A DNA stretch of 64,000 nt from Orientia tsutsugamushi (lineage in GTDB: Bacteria > Pseudomonadota > Alphaproteobacteria > Rickettsiales > Rickettsiaceae). Location of the stretch: assembly GCF_900327275.1 (NCBI RefSeq), contig NZ_LS398548.1:2294001-2358000 (forward strand). The letters are read 5' to 3'. Made by a program: the position numbers and the translations under genes. Shown here piece by piece: positions 15,938-24,816 of this stretch (position 1 is the stretch's first letter; every line of letters begins with the position of its first letter). Under the pieces are notes generated by a model. That model saw only the letters and a list, made by a program, of their open reading frames with translations. It was not told the origin of the DNA and searched no databases.

Positions 15938-17386
15938 ATGGAAAAAGATCTTGCAAAGATTGCTCCAAGTAATATTCAGGCAGAGCAAATGATACTTGGG
16001 GCAATTCTGATTAACAATCGTGCGCTATATAACATTAACGAATTTTTACTGCCGGAACATTTTTATGAACCATTACATGGTAAAATATACAAGTCAATTA
16101 ATCTCATTATTAGTAAAGGAATTAGCGCTACTGTAATTTCGCTCAAAAATATGCTAGGCAATGAACTCGCATTTGAGGAAATAGGTGGAGTGGATTATCT
16201 AGCTAAACTTACAACGTTAGCATTAAGTATAGTTAATGTTAATGAGTACGGCAAAATAGTATATGATCTTGCGCTGAGGCGTTATTTAATTGAAATTGGA
16301 GAAAAAATAGTAACAAATGCATATTCTTCTACTTTAGCAGATTTAGCTATAACTCAGATCGAAACTGCTGAATCTCAATTATATGATCTAGGTTCAAGAG
16401 GAACTTTAAGTAAAGGATTTACAAAATTACAAACTTCAATTGAAGAATCATGGACATCAATTTCATCTGCTATTAAAAATAAAAACTCTATTAACGGTAT
16501 TAGTAGTGGACTACTTGACCTTGATTCAAAGCTTGGAGGATTTAAAAATTCTGACCTAATAATATTAGCTGGCAGGCCTTCAATGGGTAAAACTGCTTTA
16601 GGAGTTAACTTAGCAATAAATGCTTGTAAATATTTTTTATCATCATCTACTCAACAAAATAGCAAAGTTTCTAATATAACACCATCAGTTGGATTCTTTT
16701 CTTTAGAAATGTCATCTCAGCAAATCTCAACTCGAATTCTTTCTATAGAATCTGAAATTAATAGCTCTGCATTATTTAACGGTAAAATAGGTGAACAAGA
16801 TGTTGATAAGTTGAAGACTGTACAAGATGAAATACAAAAGTGGAATTTTTTTATAGATGATGCTCCGGCAATCTCAATATCTGCAATTAGATCTCGAGCT
16901 CGTAGACTTAAACGTACACATAATTTAGCAATATTATTTATTGATTATTTACAGCTAATAAAAATTGATTCCAGAGGAAGTCAGTATAATCGAGTACAGG
17001 AGATTTCTGAAATTACTCAGAGCTTAAAAGCTCTTGCAAAAGAACTTAATATTCCAGTAATTGCATTATCTCAATTGTCTAGAGCTGTAGAACAAAGGAC
17101 AGATAAAAAGCCTATTCTCTCAGATCTACGAGAATCAGGTTCAATTGAACAGGATGCAGATATTGTAATGCTCATATATCGGGACGAATATTATCTATCT
17201 AGATCAGAACCAGATCCAGGTACTCGAGAACACATAGAATGGAAAGCTAGACAAAATAAATGTTATAACACTGCTGAAATAATTGTTGCTAAACACCGTA
17301 ATGGTCCGGTTGGTACAGTGAAGTTGCACTATAATAGTAGGTATTCTAAATTTGGCAATATTGTTAAAAACTATCAGCAAGCTTAA
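15938..17386 (+). CDS. dnaB: Replicative DNA helicase DnaB, full length
   Basis: 482 residues, a normal DnaB length. The N-terminal collar domain is at ~8-110. A linker helix and a RecA-like motor follow, with Walker A GRPSMGKT (212-219), Walker B LFIDYLQL (332-339), the SLEMS motif near 254, the SQLSRAVEQR and DLRESGSIEQDAD motifs, and a normal C-terminus (EIIVAKHRNGPVGTVKLHY). It starts 8 bases after the initiator-like gene, so it is probably translated from the same message. It is a RAGE-borne copy, distinct from the truncated one at 717. Probably functional in unwinding element DNA. Confidence 0.92.
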   Translation: MEKDLAKIAPSNIQAEQMILGAILINNRALYNINEFLLPEHFYEPLHGKIYKSINLIISKGISATVISLKNMLGNELAFEEIGGVDYLAKLTTLALSIVNVNEYGKIVYDLALRRYLIEIGEKIVTNAYSSTLADLAITQIETAESQLYDLGSRGTLSKGFTKLQTSIEESWTSISSAIKNKNSINGISSGLLDLDSKLGGFKNSDLIILAGRPSMGKTALGVNLAINACKYFLSSSTQQNSKVSNITPSVGFFSLEMSSQQISTRILSIESEINSSALFNGKIGEQDVDKLKTVQDEIQKWNFFIDDAPAISISAIRSRARRLKRTHNLAILFIDYLQLIKIDSRGSQYNRVQEISEITQSLKALAKELNIPVIALSQLSRAVEQRTDKKPILSDLRESGSIEQDADIVMLIYRDEYYLSRSEPDPGTREHIEWKARQNKCYNTAEIIVAKHRNGPVGTVKLHYNSRYSKFGNIVKNYQQA

Positions 17387-17539
17387 TAAACACTAGATTA
17401 TGCATAAATGAAAAAATGCTTGTCCAAAAAAAAATTACAGCAAAATTTTACTCATTAACACCAGAGATATGCAACTTAAGGTTAATTTTAGCATCGTGAT
17501 AACTGAATCCAAAAAATTATAATTTAATTTGCTTCTTTT

Positions 17540-17591
17540 CCAGTTTTTATCTGGGATTGGAGTATACAAAAAGTTTAAATTATGGTATAAT
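17540..17591 (+). promoter_or_regulatory. Candidate promoter of the hydrolase gene
   Basis: A short stem (CCAG-TTTTTAT-CTGG, 17540-17554) precedes TATACA and, 17 bases on, TATAAT (17586-17591). The same arrangement recurs before the paralogue at 22366, which argues for function. GGAGG lies just before the ATG at 17619. Confidence 0.4.
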
Positions 17592-17618
17592 TTATTAATA
17601 ACCATTTGGAGGTGGCCA

Positions 17619-18194
17619 ATGATAGATTTTTATAGTGAGAGCTTAATAAATAAGCTGTTCAGAACCAACATAAGATTTAACACCAAAATTGATCTTGATA
17701 AAGTTGAAAGAGCAATAAAATATGCTAAAAAATATCATGGTCAGCAAAAGAGAGATACTGGAGAACTATACTACACACATCCATTAGAAGTAGCCTACAT
17801 GGTATCAGACTACAGCTCTGAAACAGATACAATTATTACTGCAATACTACATGATACCATCGAAGACACAACACTAACTAAAGAAAGAATAAGGTACGAA
17901 TTTGGCGCTAATATTGCAGAACAGGTTTCAGACCTTACCAGAGTTAGGGATAATAAGAAAATCAGTGCTATGGAAATGATACAAATATTACGTAACCAAA
18001 ATAAAACAGAACTATTACTGATCAAGCTTTTTGATAGATTCCATAATATTACAACTATATTCATCAAACCTCCTCACAAAAGGCAAGAAATAATATTTGA
18101 AACTCAGCAAGAATTTATAGCTCTTGCTGAATACCTTAAACTACCAGAGATTGGAGAACGCTTAAGCGAATATTGTAAACTTCATGCTAGCTAA
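17619..18194 (+). CDS. RelA/SpoT-like HD-domain alarmone hydrolase (hydrolase only)
   Basis: 191 residues. I start at the ATG at 17619, which follows TTTGGAGGTGGCC and matches the paralogue at 22366; the frame is open upstream to 17529 but without coding character. The four expected metal ligands are present: His54 (YYTHPLEVAY), His78-Asp79 (ILHDTIEDT) and Asp139 (LFDRFHN). There is no synthetase domain. Hydrolysis of (p)ppGpp is inferred from family. It lies between dnaB and the ankyrin gene; copy A lacks this cargo at the equivalent place. Confidence 0.78.
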   Translation: MIDFYSESLINKLFRTNIRFNTKIDLDKVERAIKYAKKYHGQQKRDTGELYYTHPLEVAYMVSDYSSETDTIITAILHDTIEDTTLTKERIRYEFGANIAEQVSDLTRVRDNKKISAMEMIQILRNQNKTELLLIKLFDRFHNITTIFIKPPHKRQEIIFETQQEFIALAEYLKLPEIGERLSEYCKLHAS

Positions 18195-18228
18195 TGAGTA
18201 AATAATTGAGAATGAAAGGATTAAATAT

Positions 18229-18873
18229 ATGATATTAAAATCTAAGACTAAGTATACCTTACATAGCGCTATTCAAGATGGCGACATTAAAAAAGTGAAG
18301 CAGCTTATTAATAAGGATAGTACACTTGTCAATTCAAAATATAAAAACGGTACTACTGCTTTATCTGTGGCTTTGAAATATAAGAATCTACCTATTGCCG
18401 AGATTTTACTAAGCAATGGAGCTAACGTAAACGCACAAGATAATGATGGGCACACTGCTTTACATCTTGTTGTTGACACAATTCAAGTATATTATGAATT
18501 TTTCGAAAAATATCCTACCTATTGCAATGATCATATAGCATTACTGCTAAAATATAATGCTGATGTAAATATCGAGAATAATCAAGGTAATACACCTTTA
18601 TCTGATGCTGTTGAATGCAGATGTGTAGAACCTTTAGCAATTATGCTAAAACATAATTCTACTGGTATTAATAAAAAATATGATGAAGGAGAAACACTAC
18701 TACATATTGCTGTTCGTAATAAAATCATAGATATTATACAGCTTTTGATTGATTATGGAGCAGATATTGATGCAAAAGATGATAACGGCATGACTACTAT
18801 AGATTATGCTGCTAAAAGCGGTAATGCAGATATATTCAACTTTCTAACGGAACAATGGGTTCCATGGTATTAG
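18229..18873 (+). CDS. Ankyrin repeat protein
   Basis: 214 residues with about five ankyrin repeats across nearly the whole length (for example NGTTALSVALKYKNLPIAEILLSNGANVN, split here as TALSVAL...EILLSNGANVN, then HTALHLVVD, NTPLSDAVE, ETLLHIAVR and the final GADIDAKDDNG unit). No signal peptide or membrane segment is seen, and no C-terminal F-box like those on several Orientia ankyrin effectors. An AAAGGA site precedes the ATG. Such proteins bind other proteins and are often secreted into the host cell; secretion is not shown by this sequence. Confidence 0.85.
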   Translation: MILKSKTKYTLHSAIQDGDIKKVKQLINKDSTLVNSKYKNGTTALSVALKYKNLPIAEILLSNGANVNAQDNDGHTALHLVVDTIQVYYEFFEKYPTYCNDHIALLLKYNADVNIENNQGNTPLSDAVECRCVEPLAIMLKHNSTGINKKYDEGETLLHIAVRNKIIDIIQLLIDYGADIDAKDDNGMTTIDYAAKSGNADIFNFLTEQWVPWY

Positions 18874-18920
18874 GTTTCAACAGATAGCTAATATGTTAAT
18901 GCTAATAAAGAGAAGTTAAT

Positions 18921-19469
18921 ATGAATGTTTTGAAATCAATTTTACAACCGTGTTATGCTGTTATATTAGCATTCGTTGTATTATCTTCACCATCAATATG
19001 TACAGCAAATAATAATGTAAACTTCAATGCTTTCAAAGTTAGTGTTGATACTTCACAATTCTATATAAAATTTTCAACTGGTATTGCTACTAACTACGAC
19101 ACATTAGAAGCTGGAATTGGTTATAGATTAGATCGGCACAGAATGGATGTAAGATTAGGATTTATGTGTCATCACAACTGTAGAGATAACTTTGTTCAAG
19201 GAAATTATTATTACAATATAATTGAAGGTAACAAAGCATCAATTTTTGTTACAGGTGGCCTAGAATCAGCTTTCAATAGTGATAGCGGTACTGGTATAGA
19301 CTTGGGAGTTGGTACAACAATAAACTTATCAAGAGATACATATTTAGACGGAGTTGGTACAACAATAAATTTATCAAGAGATACATATTTAGACATTGAA
19401 TGCAGCACAATTGCTAACTATAGACCACTTCCTATTCATATACGATTTGGATTGCGGGTTCACATTTAA
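18921..19469 (+). CDS. Small exported beta-barrel-like surface protein
   Basis: 182 residues. The N-terminus is a signal peptide (hydrophobic core YAVILAFVVLSSP, likely cut after CTA). The mature part alternates polar and apolar residues, with many Gly/Tyr/Asp turns (GIATNYDTLEAGIGYRL), and ends in a strand with an aromatic/hydrophobic pattern (IHIRFGLRVHI), as in small outer-membrane barrels. A 15-residue block (GVGTTINLSRDTYLD) is present twice in tandem, which would add two strands or a hairpin. The family is not recognised with confidence. It lies head to tail after the ankyrin gene and convergent with dam. Confidence 0.6.
   Translation: MNVLKSILQPCYAVILAFVVLSSPSICTANNNVNFNAFKVSVDTSQFYIKFSTGIATNYDTLEAGIGYRLDRHRMDVRLGFMCHHNCRDNFVQGNYYYNIIEGNKASIFVTGGLESAFNSDSGTGIDLGVGTTINLSRDTYLDGVGTTINLSRDTYLDIECSTIANYRPLPIHIRFGLRVHI
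19305..19394 (+). repeat. 45-bp tandem duplication in the surface-protein gene
   Basis: Two adjacent 45-bp units that differ at one base and keep the frame; clearly a very recent duplication. Confidence 0.95.
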
Positions 19470-19472
19470 TAA

Positions 19473-20282
19473 CTAGCAAGTTTTATAGTTAGTAATGATT
19501 AGCTCATTAACAGGATTGCGTTGTTCATTGATTGAGTATACGACTGTAACGGTATTGATATTAAAATCTTTGTATAAGTCTCTAATAAAGGCAGTATTAT
19601 TATTTGAGATCATAACCTTAACACCTTTATTTGTTAATTCTTGGACAAAATCTCGTAATCTAATTTGATCTTTTTCATCAAATGGAAGTCTAGTATAGAA
19701 CCGTTCTCCAGATTTATGATAAGGAGGATCAAAATAAACAAAGTCATTTTGTTGAGGCTCTATAAATGAAAAATCTGTAGCATAAATTGATACACCATGT
19801 AGAAGGCTGCTGCATTGGTTTATTCTAGATGCAATGTGGAGTTTAATGTAGCATTCACCAGAAAATGTTTGAGCAGATTGTCCATTTTTGTAGACTCTAT
19901 AAATTCCCCTAAAAGAATATTTATTAAGATATATAAATTTTGCGGTAATCTCATTCGGATTATTACTATATTTGTTTTTAACTTTATAATAATAATCCTT
20001 CGAATGATGTTTGTGATATAAACTTAGTAATCTATTGACCTCATTCGGATTATTTTTAACAGCATTATAGCTAGTAATTAAATCAAGATTGATGTCAGAC
20101 AAAAAACATTGTTTAAAAAGATGCCTAACTTGAAAAAATAAAGCACCGCCACCAAGGAATGGTTCATAGTAATTATAGTGTGGACCTTGAGGAAGATGTT
20201 CTATTAATTTATTAACAATTCTTCGTTTACTACCAATCCAATGAAGAAAAGGCTTAGACTTATTAGCAACAGCTACTGACAC
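19473..20282 (-). CDS. dam: DNA adenine methylase (D12 class, Dam-like), intact
   Basis: 269 residues, normal for Dam/DpnM enzymes. It methylates adenine N6 using S-adenosylmethionine. Motif X/I region: FLHWIGSKRRIV (12-23) and EPFLGGGALFF (40-50); catalytic motif IV FDPPYHKSGE (184-193); target-recognition residues lie between (KYSFRGIYRV). The start is a GTG. It has no partner endonuclease nearby, so it is a solitary methylase, likely GATC-type by family, though specificity cannot be read from sequence alone. Copy A has a deleted version at 3047-3787. Confidence 0.88.
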   Translation of the reverse strand: MSVAVANKSKPFLHWIGSKRRIVNKLIEHLPQGPHYNYYEPFLGGGALFFQVRHLFKQCFLSDINLDLITSYNAVKNNPNEVNRLLSLYHKHHSKDYYYKVKNKYSNNPNEITAKFIYLNKYSFRGIYRVYKNGQSAQTFSGECYIKLHIASRINQCSSLLHGVSIYATDFSFIEPQQNDFVYFDPPYHKSGERFYTRLPFDEKDQIRLRDFVQELTNKGVKVMISNNNTAFIRDLYKDFNINTVTVVYSINEQRNPVNELIITNYKTC

Positions 20283-20656
20283 ATGAAGTTTAATTAATTT
20301 CTGTTAGTTGAATCTCTATTGAGATTATACCAGAAAACAGCTTGTAATGCTAGTAATAATAACGCTTACAAGACTTTTTATGTATCCTTTTTGAATAAGA
20401 TTTATTATTGATTATAACCATAAGTAAGGAATGTAATAATTTTACATCAACATTAGATTATTATGCAAAAATTTAACCTAAAAATTAAAAGATTTTAATA
20501 GACTAATAAAAATTATAATGCTACTCTATACCTTATATTATCTAGGTTTCAAAACTTTGATGATAATGATCTGAAGATTAAATAAAACAAAGGGTTGAAC
20601 TTTTAACTTTAATCTTCAGAAAGCATTTTTTTTTAAAAAAATAGCAGGGGAATTCT
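20283..20656. promoter_or_regulatory. Divergent intergenic region between dam and the histidine-kinase-like genes
   Basis: 374 non-coding bases, the counterpart of 3788-4153. The AATCTC-TATT-GAGATT palindrome recurs at 20311-20326. A short insertion relative to copy A lies near 20405. It ends with the GGGGAATTCT ribosome site of the next gene. Confidence 0.45.
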
Positions 20657-21433
20657 ATGCCTATTCAAGACGAAGGTCAAAATAAAATCAATAAATTAAC
20701 CGAAAAATTATCTACAGAGGGAATTAATAGCACAACAATAAAACAGATAGACGCTGAATTGCAAAAACTATACTTTCAGCTAGAGGAATCTGAGCAAGTA
20801 AGCATAAATTGCATAGAGTGGATACAATATTTTAGGCTAATAGTAAATAACTACGACAGAAAAAAAGTAAATATAATAGCTTCTCTAAATGGAATGATTT
20901 TTTTATTTAGACAATACATAGCATCAACGAATGTAAGAATTGAAACATTTAACATAGAATTGCTAATAAATAATACCGTTATCAGAATGAGGGAACATTT
21001 TGAAAATGAGAATATAAAGCTAAATGTTCAAAATGACATAAAGACGGTTCTGATTGGAGATAGTTTTCGAATAAAAGCAGTAATAAGTCAGTTAATTGGT
21101 AGTGCTATTATAAATAGCAGCAAAAATAGCAAGATTACTATTAACCTCAATCAGTATTCAGAAATATTACAATTTACAGTACAAAACATAGGACTAAGCA
21201 CTTCTAAAGAAAAATTAGAAAGAATAAATGCTGAACTAGAGAATTTGAATTTGGTAACGTATCAAGAACTAGGAGAAGGATTAGCATTTATAAAACATCT
21301 TACAGATCAGCTAAAAGGAAGACTAAGAGCAAAAGAGGAAAATAATTACATAACTTTTTCATTTGAAGTGCCAATAACTAGTTTGAATTATTCTTTAGGA
21401 GAATGCTATGAAAGAAAAGAAGAAAACAATTAA
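20657..21433 (+). CDS. Degenerate histidine-kinase-like ATPase protein B1
   Basis: 258 residues, cytoplasmic by appearance. The N-terminal ~90 residues are helical and coiled-coil-like (KINKLTEKL, AELQKLYFQLEESEQ), in the place of a dimerisation domain, but no phosphoacceptor His motif is seen. The rest is HATPase_c-like: GDSFRIKAVISQLIGSAI in place of the N-box (both Asn lost), NIGLSTSKEKL in place of G1 (Asp and one Gly lost), and EGLAFIKHLTDQLKGRL near G2. Its 3' end overlaps the next gene by 26 bases, suggesting coupled translation. Catalysis is unlikely. Confidence 0.65.
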   Translation: MPIQDEGQNKINKLTEKLSTEGINSTTIKQIDAELQKLYFQLEESEQVSINCIEWIQYFRLIVNNYDRKKVNIIASLNGMIFLFRQYIASTNVRIETFNIELLINNTVIRMREHFENENIKLNVQNDIKTVLIGDSFRIKAVISQLIGSAIINSSKNSKITINLNQYSEILQFTVQNIGLSTSKEKLERINAELENLNLVTYQELGEGLAFIKHLTDQLKGRLRAKEENNYITFSFEVPITSLNYSLGECYERKEENN

Positions 21434-22265
21434 CAAATGGATGGTACAAATTCCTCCAATACCAATTACGTTGATGAATGGAGAGAGTGAGAATATCGAT
21501 GAATATATGGAAATAATAACAAAGCTAAGAAAAGCGAAGTATCAGGTCGAGGTAGCTGAATCATTGAAAGAATATTGTACAGATTTAATACAGGAGATTA
21601 AATATAGATTTAATATTGCAACGAGTGAAATTGCAAGGCTAGCAAGCGAGATCATGTTAAATGATTCGGAAAATAAAGATAAGCTGAAAACAATATTAAA
21701 TCGATCAACAAATCTTCAAGAGTACTGTAATGATGTAGTTTACACGCTTAGAAGCGAAATTGAGAATGAAAATTTATGTTTAAAAAAATTTAGCATACAA
21801 AAGCTAGTAAAGAATGCCGTTAGGCGACTAGAAGACATTGCAAAAGAGAAAGATATAAAAATCAATTACAATTTTCAGTACAAAATGAAGGATATTGTGA
21901 TTGGAAATAGTGATCATTTACAGGCTATATTAAGTCAATTAATAGGAAGCGTCATTAGATTTAATCACAGCTGCCAGGTTATAATTACAGTTCATTTGTT
22001 TACTGTAAAAAATTATATAAAAAGCGATAACATACTACAATTTAGAATACACGATACAGGAAGCGGTATTTCAAAAGAAAAATTAGGGAATATAAAAGCT
22101 AAATTAGCTGATTTTGAGTTGGTACGAGACTATCCGCTAATGCTTGAATCAGGATTATGGTTTGTAAATTACCTTGTCAATCAACTTAATGGAGAAATGG
22201 AAATAGAAAGCGAAAAAGACAAGTTTACAACCATTACTTGCAATATTCCAGTACAACTTTTTTAA
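21408..22265 (+). CDS. Histidine-kinase-like ATPase protein B2
   Basis: 285 residues. The head is basic, followed by a Pro-rich IPPIPITLM segment and a helical region (~40-125) whose RFNIATSEIARLASEIM stretch resembles a DHp helix without its His. The HATPase_c domain has an intact G1 box (IHDTGSGISKEKL), but the N-box lacks its Asn residues (SQLIGSVI). It overlaps the previous gene by 26 bases with GGAGAATGCT as ribosome site. The gene is split by a stop codon in copy A. It may bind nucleotide without being a kinase. Confidence 0.65.
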   Translation: MKEKKKTINKWMVQIPPIPITLMNGESENIDEYMEIITKLRKAKYQVEVAESLKEYCTDLIQEIKYRFNIATSEIARLASEIMLNDSENKDKLKTILNRSTNLQEYCNDVVYTLRSEIENENLCLKKFSIQKLVKNAVRRLEDIAKEKDIKINYNFQYKMKDIVIGNSDHLQAILSQLIGSVIRFNHSCQVIITVHLFTVKNYIKSDNILQFRIHDTGSGISKEKLGNIKAKLADFELVRDYPLMLESGLWFVNYLVNQLNGEMEIESEKDKFTTITCNIPVQLF

Positions 22266-22284
22266 TCAAATTAATTCGCTTTTT

Positions 22285-22338
22285 TCCCAGTTTTTATCTG
22301 GGATTGAAGTATATAAAAAGTTTAATTTATTGTATAAT
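22285..22338 (+). promoter_or_regulatory. Candidate hairpin and promoter before the second hydrolase
   Basis: TCCCAG-TTTTTAT-CTGGGA (22285-22303) forms a 6-bp stem. The TATAAT at 22333-22338 is preceded by a weak TATATA-type -35. The layout matches 17540-17591. The stem could also end the preceding transcript. Confidence 0.4.
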
Positions 22339-22365
22339 TTATTAAAGATTATTTAGAGATGAAAA

Positions 22366-22950
22366 ATGATAGACTTTTATAGCGAAAGCTTACTAAATAA
22401 GCTGTTTGAAACCAACGTAAGATTTGACACTAAAATTGATCTTGATAAAGTTGAAAAAGCAATATTTTATGCTAAAAAATATCATGGTCAGCAAAAGAGA
22501 GATACAGGAGAACTATACTACACACATCCATTAGAAGTAGCTTATATGGTTGCATACTACAGCTTTGAAACAGATACGATTATTACAGCAATACTACATG
22601 ATACTATCGAAGACACAACACTAACCAAAGAAAAGATTGTTAAGGTATTCGGTAGAAAAATTGCGGAACAGGTTTCAGATCTCACCAGGATTAAGGATAA
22701 TAAAAAAATTAGTTCTAGAGAGATGATTCAAACATTATATAACCGAAATAAAACAGAACTATTATTAATTAAGCTTTTCGACCGATTCCATAATATTCAG
22801 ACCGTATCAATAAAACCTTATGAAAAAAGACAAGAAATCATACTAGAAACGCAGCAAGAATTTATACCTCTTGCTAAGTACCTTAATCTACCAGAAATTG
22901 CTATAGAGCTAAATAAATACTGTGAGCTTTATGTTAAAACTAAAGTTTAA
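22366..22950 (+). CDS. RelA/SpoT-like HD-domain alarmone hydrolase (hydrolase only)
   Basis: 194 residues, the third such protein in the window. It is close to 17619-18194 in its first two thirds; its last residues and 3' flank resemble 6586-7173 instead (LPEIAIELNKYCE), so it looks like a mosaic. Metal ligands are conserved: His of YTHPLEVAY, His-Asp of ILHDTIEDT, Asp of LFDRFHN. No synthetase domain. It precedes the Rpn gene exactly as in copy A. Inferred reaction: (p)ppGpp degradation. Confidence 0.78.
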   Translation: MIDFYSESLLNKLFETNVRFDTKIDLDKVEKAIFYAKKYHGQQKRDTGELYYTHPLEVAYMVAYYSFETDTIITAILHDTIEDTTLTKEKIVKVFGRKIAEQVSDLTRIKDNKKISSREMIQTLYNRNKTELLLIKLFDRFHNIQTVSIKPYEKRQEIILETQQEFIPLAKYLNLPEIAIELNKYCELYVKTKV

Positions 22951-23055
22951 TAGGTGGTTAATGTAGTGAATTGCAGAAATTAAAATTCAATAAGAGAATG
23001 TTCATGTAAGTTATTTTGTTGTATAATTAAAAAAGGTAGAAAAAATGAAAAACAT

Positions 23056-24066
23056 ATGCATTTATCAAGATTTCTAGATCCAAAGAATGATGTAGCATTT
23101 AAAAAGATATTTGGATCAGAAAAAAACAAGGACATACTAATACATTTTCTGAACGATATATTGTTGTTTGAAGGAAATAGAAAAATAATAGAAGTAGAGT
23201 TTTTAGGAACGATATTAGATGCAGACATAGCGTCCAAAAAAGAATCAATAGTAGATGTTTTGTGTAAAGATAAAAACGGTGCGCAATATATAATAGAAAT
23301 GCAAGTAGATCCTACACAAGGATTTGAAAAAAGAGCACAGTATTATGCAGCAAAAGCATATGGCAGGCAACCAAATAGAGGAAAAGAAGGAAAATACTCA
23401 GACCTAAAGGAAGTTATATTTATAGCAATAGCAGATTATAAATTGTTTCCAAATAAAGAAGACTATATATCAAGGCATGTAATATTGGATAAAAAGACAT
23501 ATGAGCATGATCTAAAGGACTTTTCATTTACCTTTATAGAATTACCAAAATTTAAAAAAGATAAAGTGGAAGAGTTGAATAATATAACAGAGAAGTGGTG
23601 CTATTTTTTTAAACATGCAAAAGAAACAACATTAGATGGATATAATAAAATAATAGGCGAAGATTTAATAATAAAAAGAGCGTATGAGGCATTAGATCAG
23701 TTTAATTGGAGTGAAGACGAACTAATAACCTATGAACAAGAGTTAAAGCGTATATGGGATAATAAAGCAGTCGAAGATTATAAACTCGAACGCGCTAAAG
23801 CTGAAGGCATAAAGCTCGGTGAGGCTAAAGGTAAAGCTGAAGGTAAAGCTGAAGGCATAAAGCTCGGTGAAGCTAAAGGTAAAGCTGAAGGTAAAGCTGA
23901 AGGTAAAGCTGAAGGCATAAAGCTCGGTGAAGCTAAAGGTAAAGCTAAAGCAAAAAAAGATTTGGCAATAAAATTATTGAAATCTGAATTATCAGTTGAG
24001 ACAATTGCTGAATATACGGATTTATCAATACAAGAAGTATTAAATTTAAAAAATAGTGTAAAATAA
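23056..24066 (+). CDS. Rpn family recombination-promoting nuclease / PD-(D/E)XK transposase-like protein
   Basis: 336 residues, near-identical to 7295-8245 apart from the repeat tract. It has the FLDPKNDVAFKKIFG signature and the nuclease residues Asp67, Glu81 and Gln83. The C-terminal repeats alternate K-A-E-G units with G-I-K-L-G-E-A-K blocks, three times here against once in copy A, followed by the same helical tail. A terminator-like hairpin follows at 24075-24109. Substrate and activity are not shown by sequence; DNA cleavage is a family property. Confidence 0.8.
   Translation: MHLSRFLDPKNDVAFKKIFGSEKNKDILIHFLNDILLFEGNRKIIEVEFLGTILDADIASKKESIVDVLCKDKNGAQYIIEMQVDPTQGFEKRAQYYAAKAYGRQPNRGKEGKYSDLKEVIFIAIADYKLFPNKEDYISRHVILDKKTYEHDLKDFSFTFIELPKFKKDKVEELNNITEKWCYFFKHAKETTLDGYNKIIGEDLIIKRAYEALDQFNWSEDELITYEQELKRIWDNKAVEDYKLERAKAEGIKLGEAKGKAEGKAEGIKLGEAKGKAEGKAEGKAEGIKLGEAKGKAKAKKDLAIKLLKSELSVETIAEYTDLSIQEVLNLKNSVK
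23797..23950 (+). repeat. 12-bp coding minisatellite with higher-order 48-60-bp units
   Basis: AAAGCTGAAGGT-type units are grouped with an AAAGCTCGGTGAAGCT block into three larger repeats. The number differs from the copy at 8033-8130, showing recent slippage or recombination without loss of frame. Confidence 0.85.
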
Positions 24067-24074
24067 TAATGAAT

Positions 24075-24109
24075 ATACAACACAAAATCTTACCTTTGAT
24101 GTGTTGTAT
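24075..24109. terminator. Hairpin between convergent genes
   Basis: ATACAACACA (24075-24084) and TGTGTTGTAT (24100-24109) pair perfectly around a 15-base loop, between the Rpn stop and the end of the minus-strand traD. In copy A only the left arm remains, because the homology ends inside the loop near 8288. Confidence 0.6.
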
Positions 24110-24133
24110 GCTACTTCTATTAGATGCTTTATA

Positions 24134-24589
24134 TCACACTACAAGTTCTATACTATACTGAACATTGAGAAGGCCATTCTTTAAGGCCTCAATGTCCTTA
24201 ACATGACCGCACCATTCTTGACGAAAACTGTTCCATTTTAAGCCATGAAGGTGAATGTGGCGCTTAGTGTTTTCGTCTGGTTCAGAGGCAAATTTTAAAA
24301 TCACGGCAGCTTTATTTTGCTGTTCTTTATCAAAAATATCTTTACCTATTGTAGTCCAATGATCCTGAACATTTGGATGTTGTGTTAAAGTTTCTTTTAG
24401 TGAAACAATTGCACCAAATAAAGTATTTGTTGGTAAGTGATCAAGATTAGCTTTAGCAAGTAATCCACCCATTTCGATAAGACGTCGAGTACGCATTTTA
24501 CGTTCTTTAATTTTAAGGTTAACCTCATCCATGATTAGCCTAGCCTTTTTTTGCTGAAGAGTAATTTTTTGCTGCATAAGATTTGCCAT
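24134..24589 (-). CDS. traD: Ti-type conjugal transfer protein TraD
   Basis: 151 residues. The start, with a basic helical segment and KERKMRTRRLIEMGGLLAKANLDHL, is the signature of the small TraD of Ti-type (A. tumefaciens) transfer systems, an accessory of the TraA relaxosome. It is unrelated to the F-type coupling protein also called TraD at 34428-36182. It is divergent from traA with a group II intron between. The copy at 57972-58427 carries a premature stop. No membrane segment; it probably acts at the transfer origin, which by analogy may lie in this divergent region. Confidence 0.75.
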   Translation of the reverse strand: MANLMQQKITLQQKKARLIMDEVNLKIKERKMRTRRLIEMGGLLAKANLDHLPTNTLFGAIVSLKETLTQHPNVQDHWTTIGKDIFDKEQQNKAAVILKFASEPDENTKRHIHLHGLKWNSFRQEWCGHVKDIEALKNGLLNVQYSIELVV

Positions 24590-24782
24590 GTTAGTAATTC
24601 AGAAAGATAAAAAAATCAGGCAAGAATATATCAAAATACAATTCCAGTAAAGAAAAAAAACCGCGCCTACCAAACCAACATCAAATAATTATAGTCAAAA
24701 AAACGTGAATTCAAGGTTAGAAGCTTCATTAAAGAATAAGCTTAAGCGGGTAGGTAAGCGCAGAAGCGCTTTTCCTCCCAAA

Positions 24783-24816
24783 GAACCGTACAAGCGAATT
24801 ACTCCGCATACGGCTC
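24783..24816 (-). ncRNA. Group II intron domain V
   Basis: 34 nucleotides beginning GAGCCGTATGCGG and ending TGTACGGTTC on the minus strand. They fold into the classic domain V hairpin, the catalytic heart of the ribozyme. Domain VI follows with the stem AAGCGC-TTCT-GCGCTT. Confidence 0.85.

Noticed and set aside
17529-17618. Longer N-terminus for the hydrolase at 17619
   Set aside because: The extra 30 codons include the promoter-like TATAAT, are absent from the paralogue at 22366, and GGAGG sits at the inner ATG.
19815-20021. Plus-strand frame opposite dam (also at 3320-3508)
   Set aside because: It is conserved only because dam is; there is no start site and it is composed of antisense codons.
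23778-24083. Minus-strand A-L-P-S repeat frame
   Set aside because: Antisense shadow of the K-A-E-G tract; no ribosome site.
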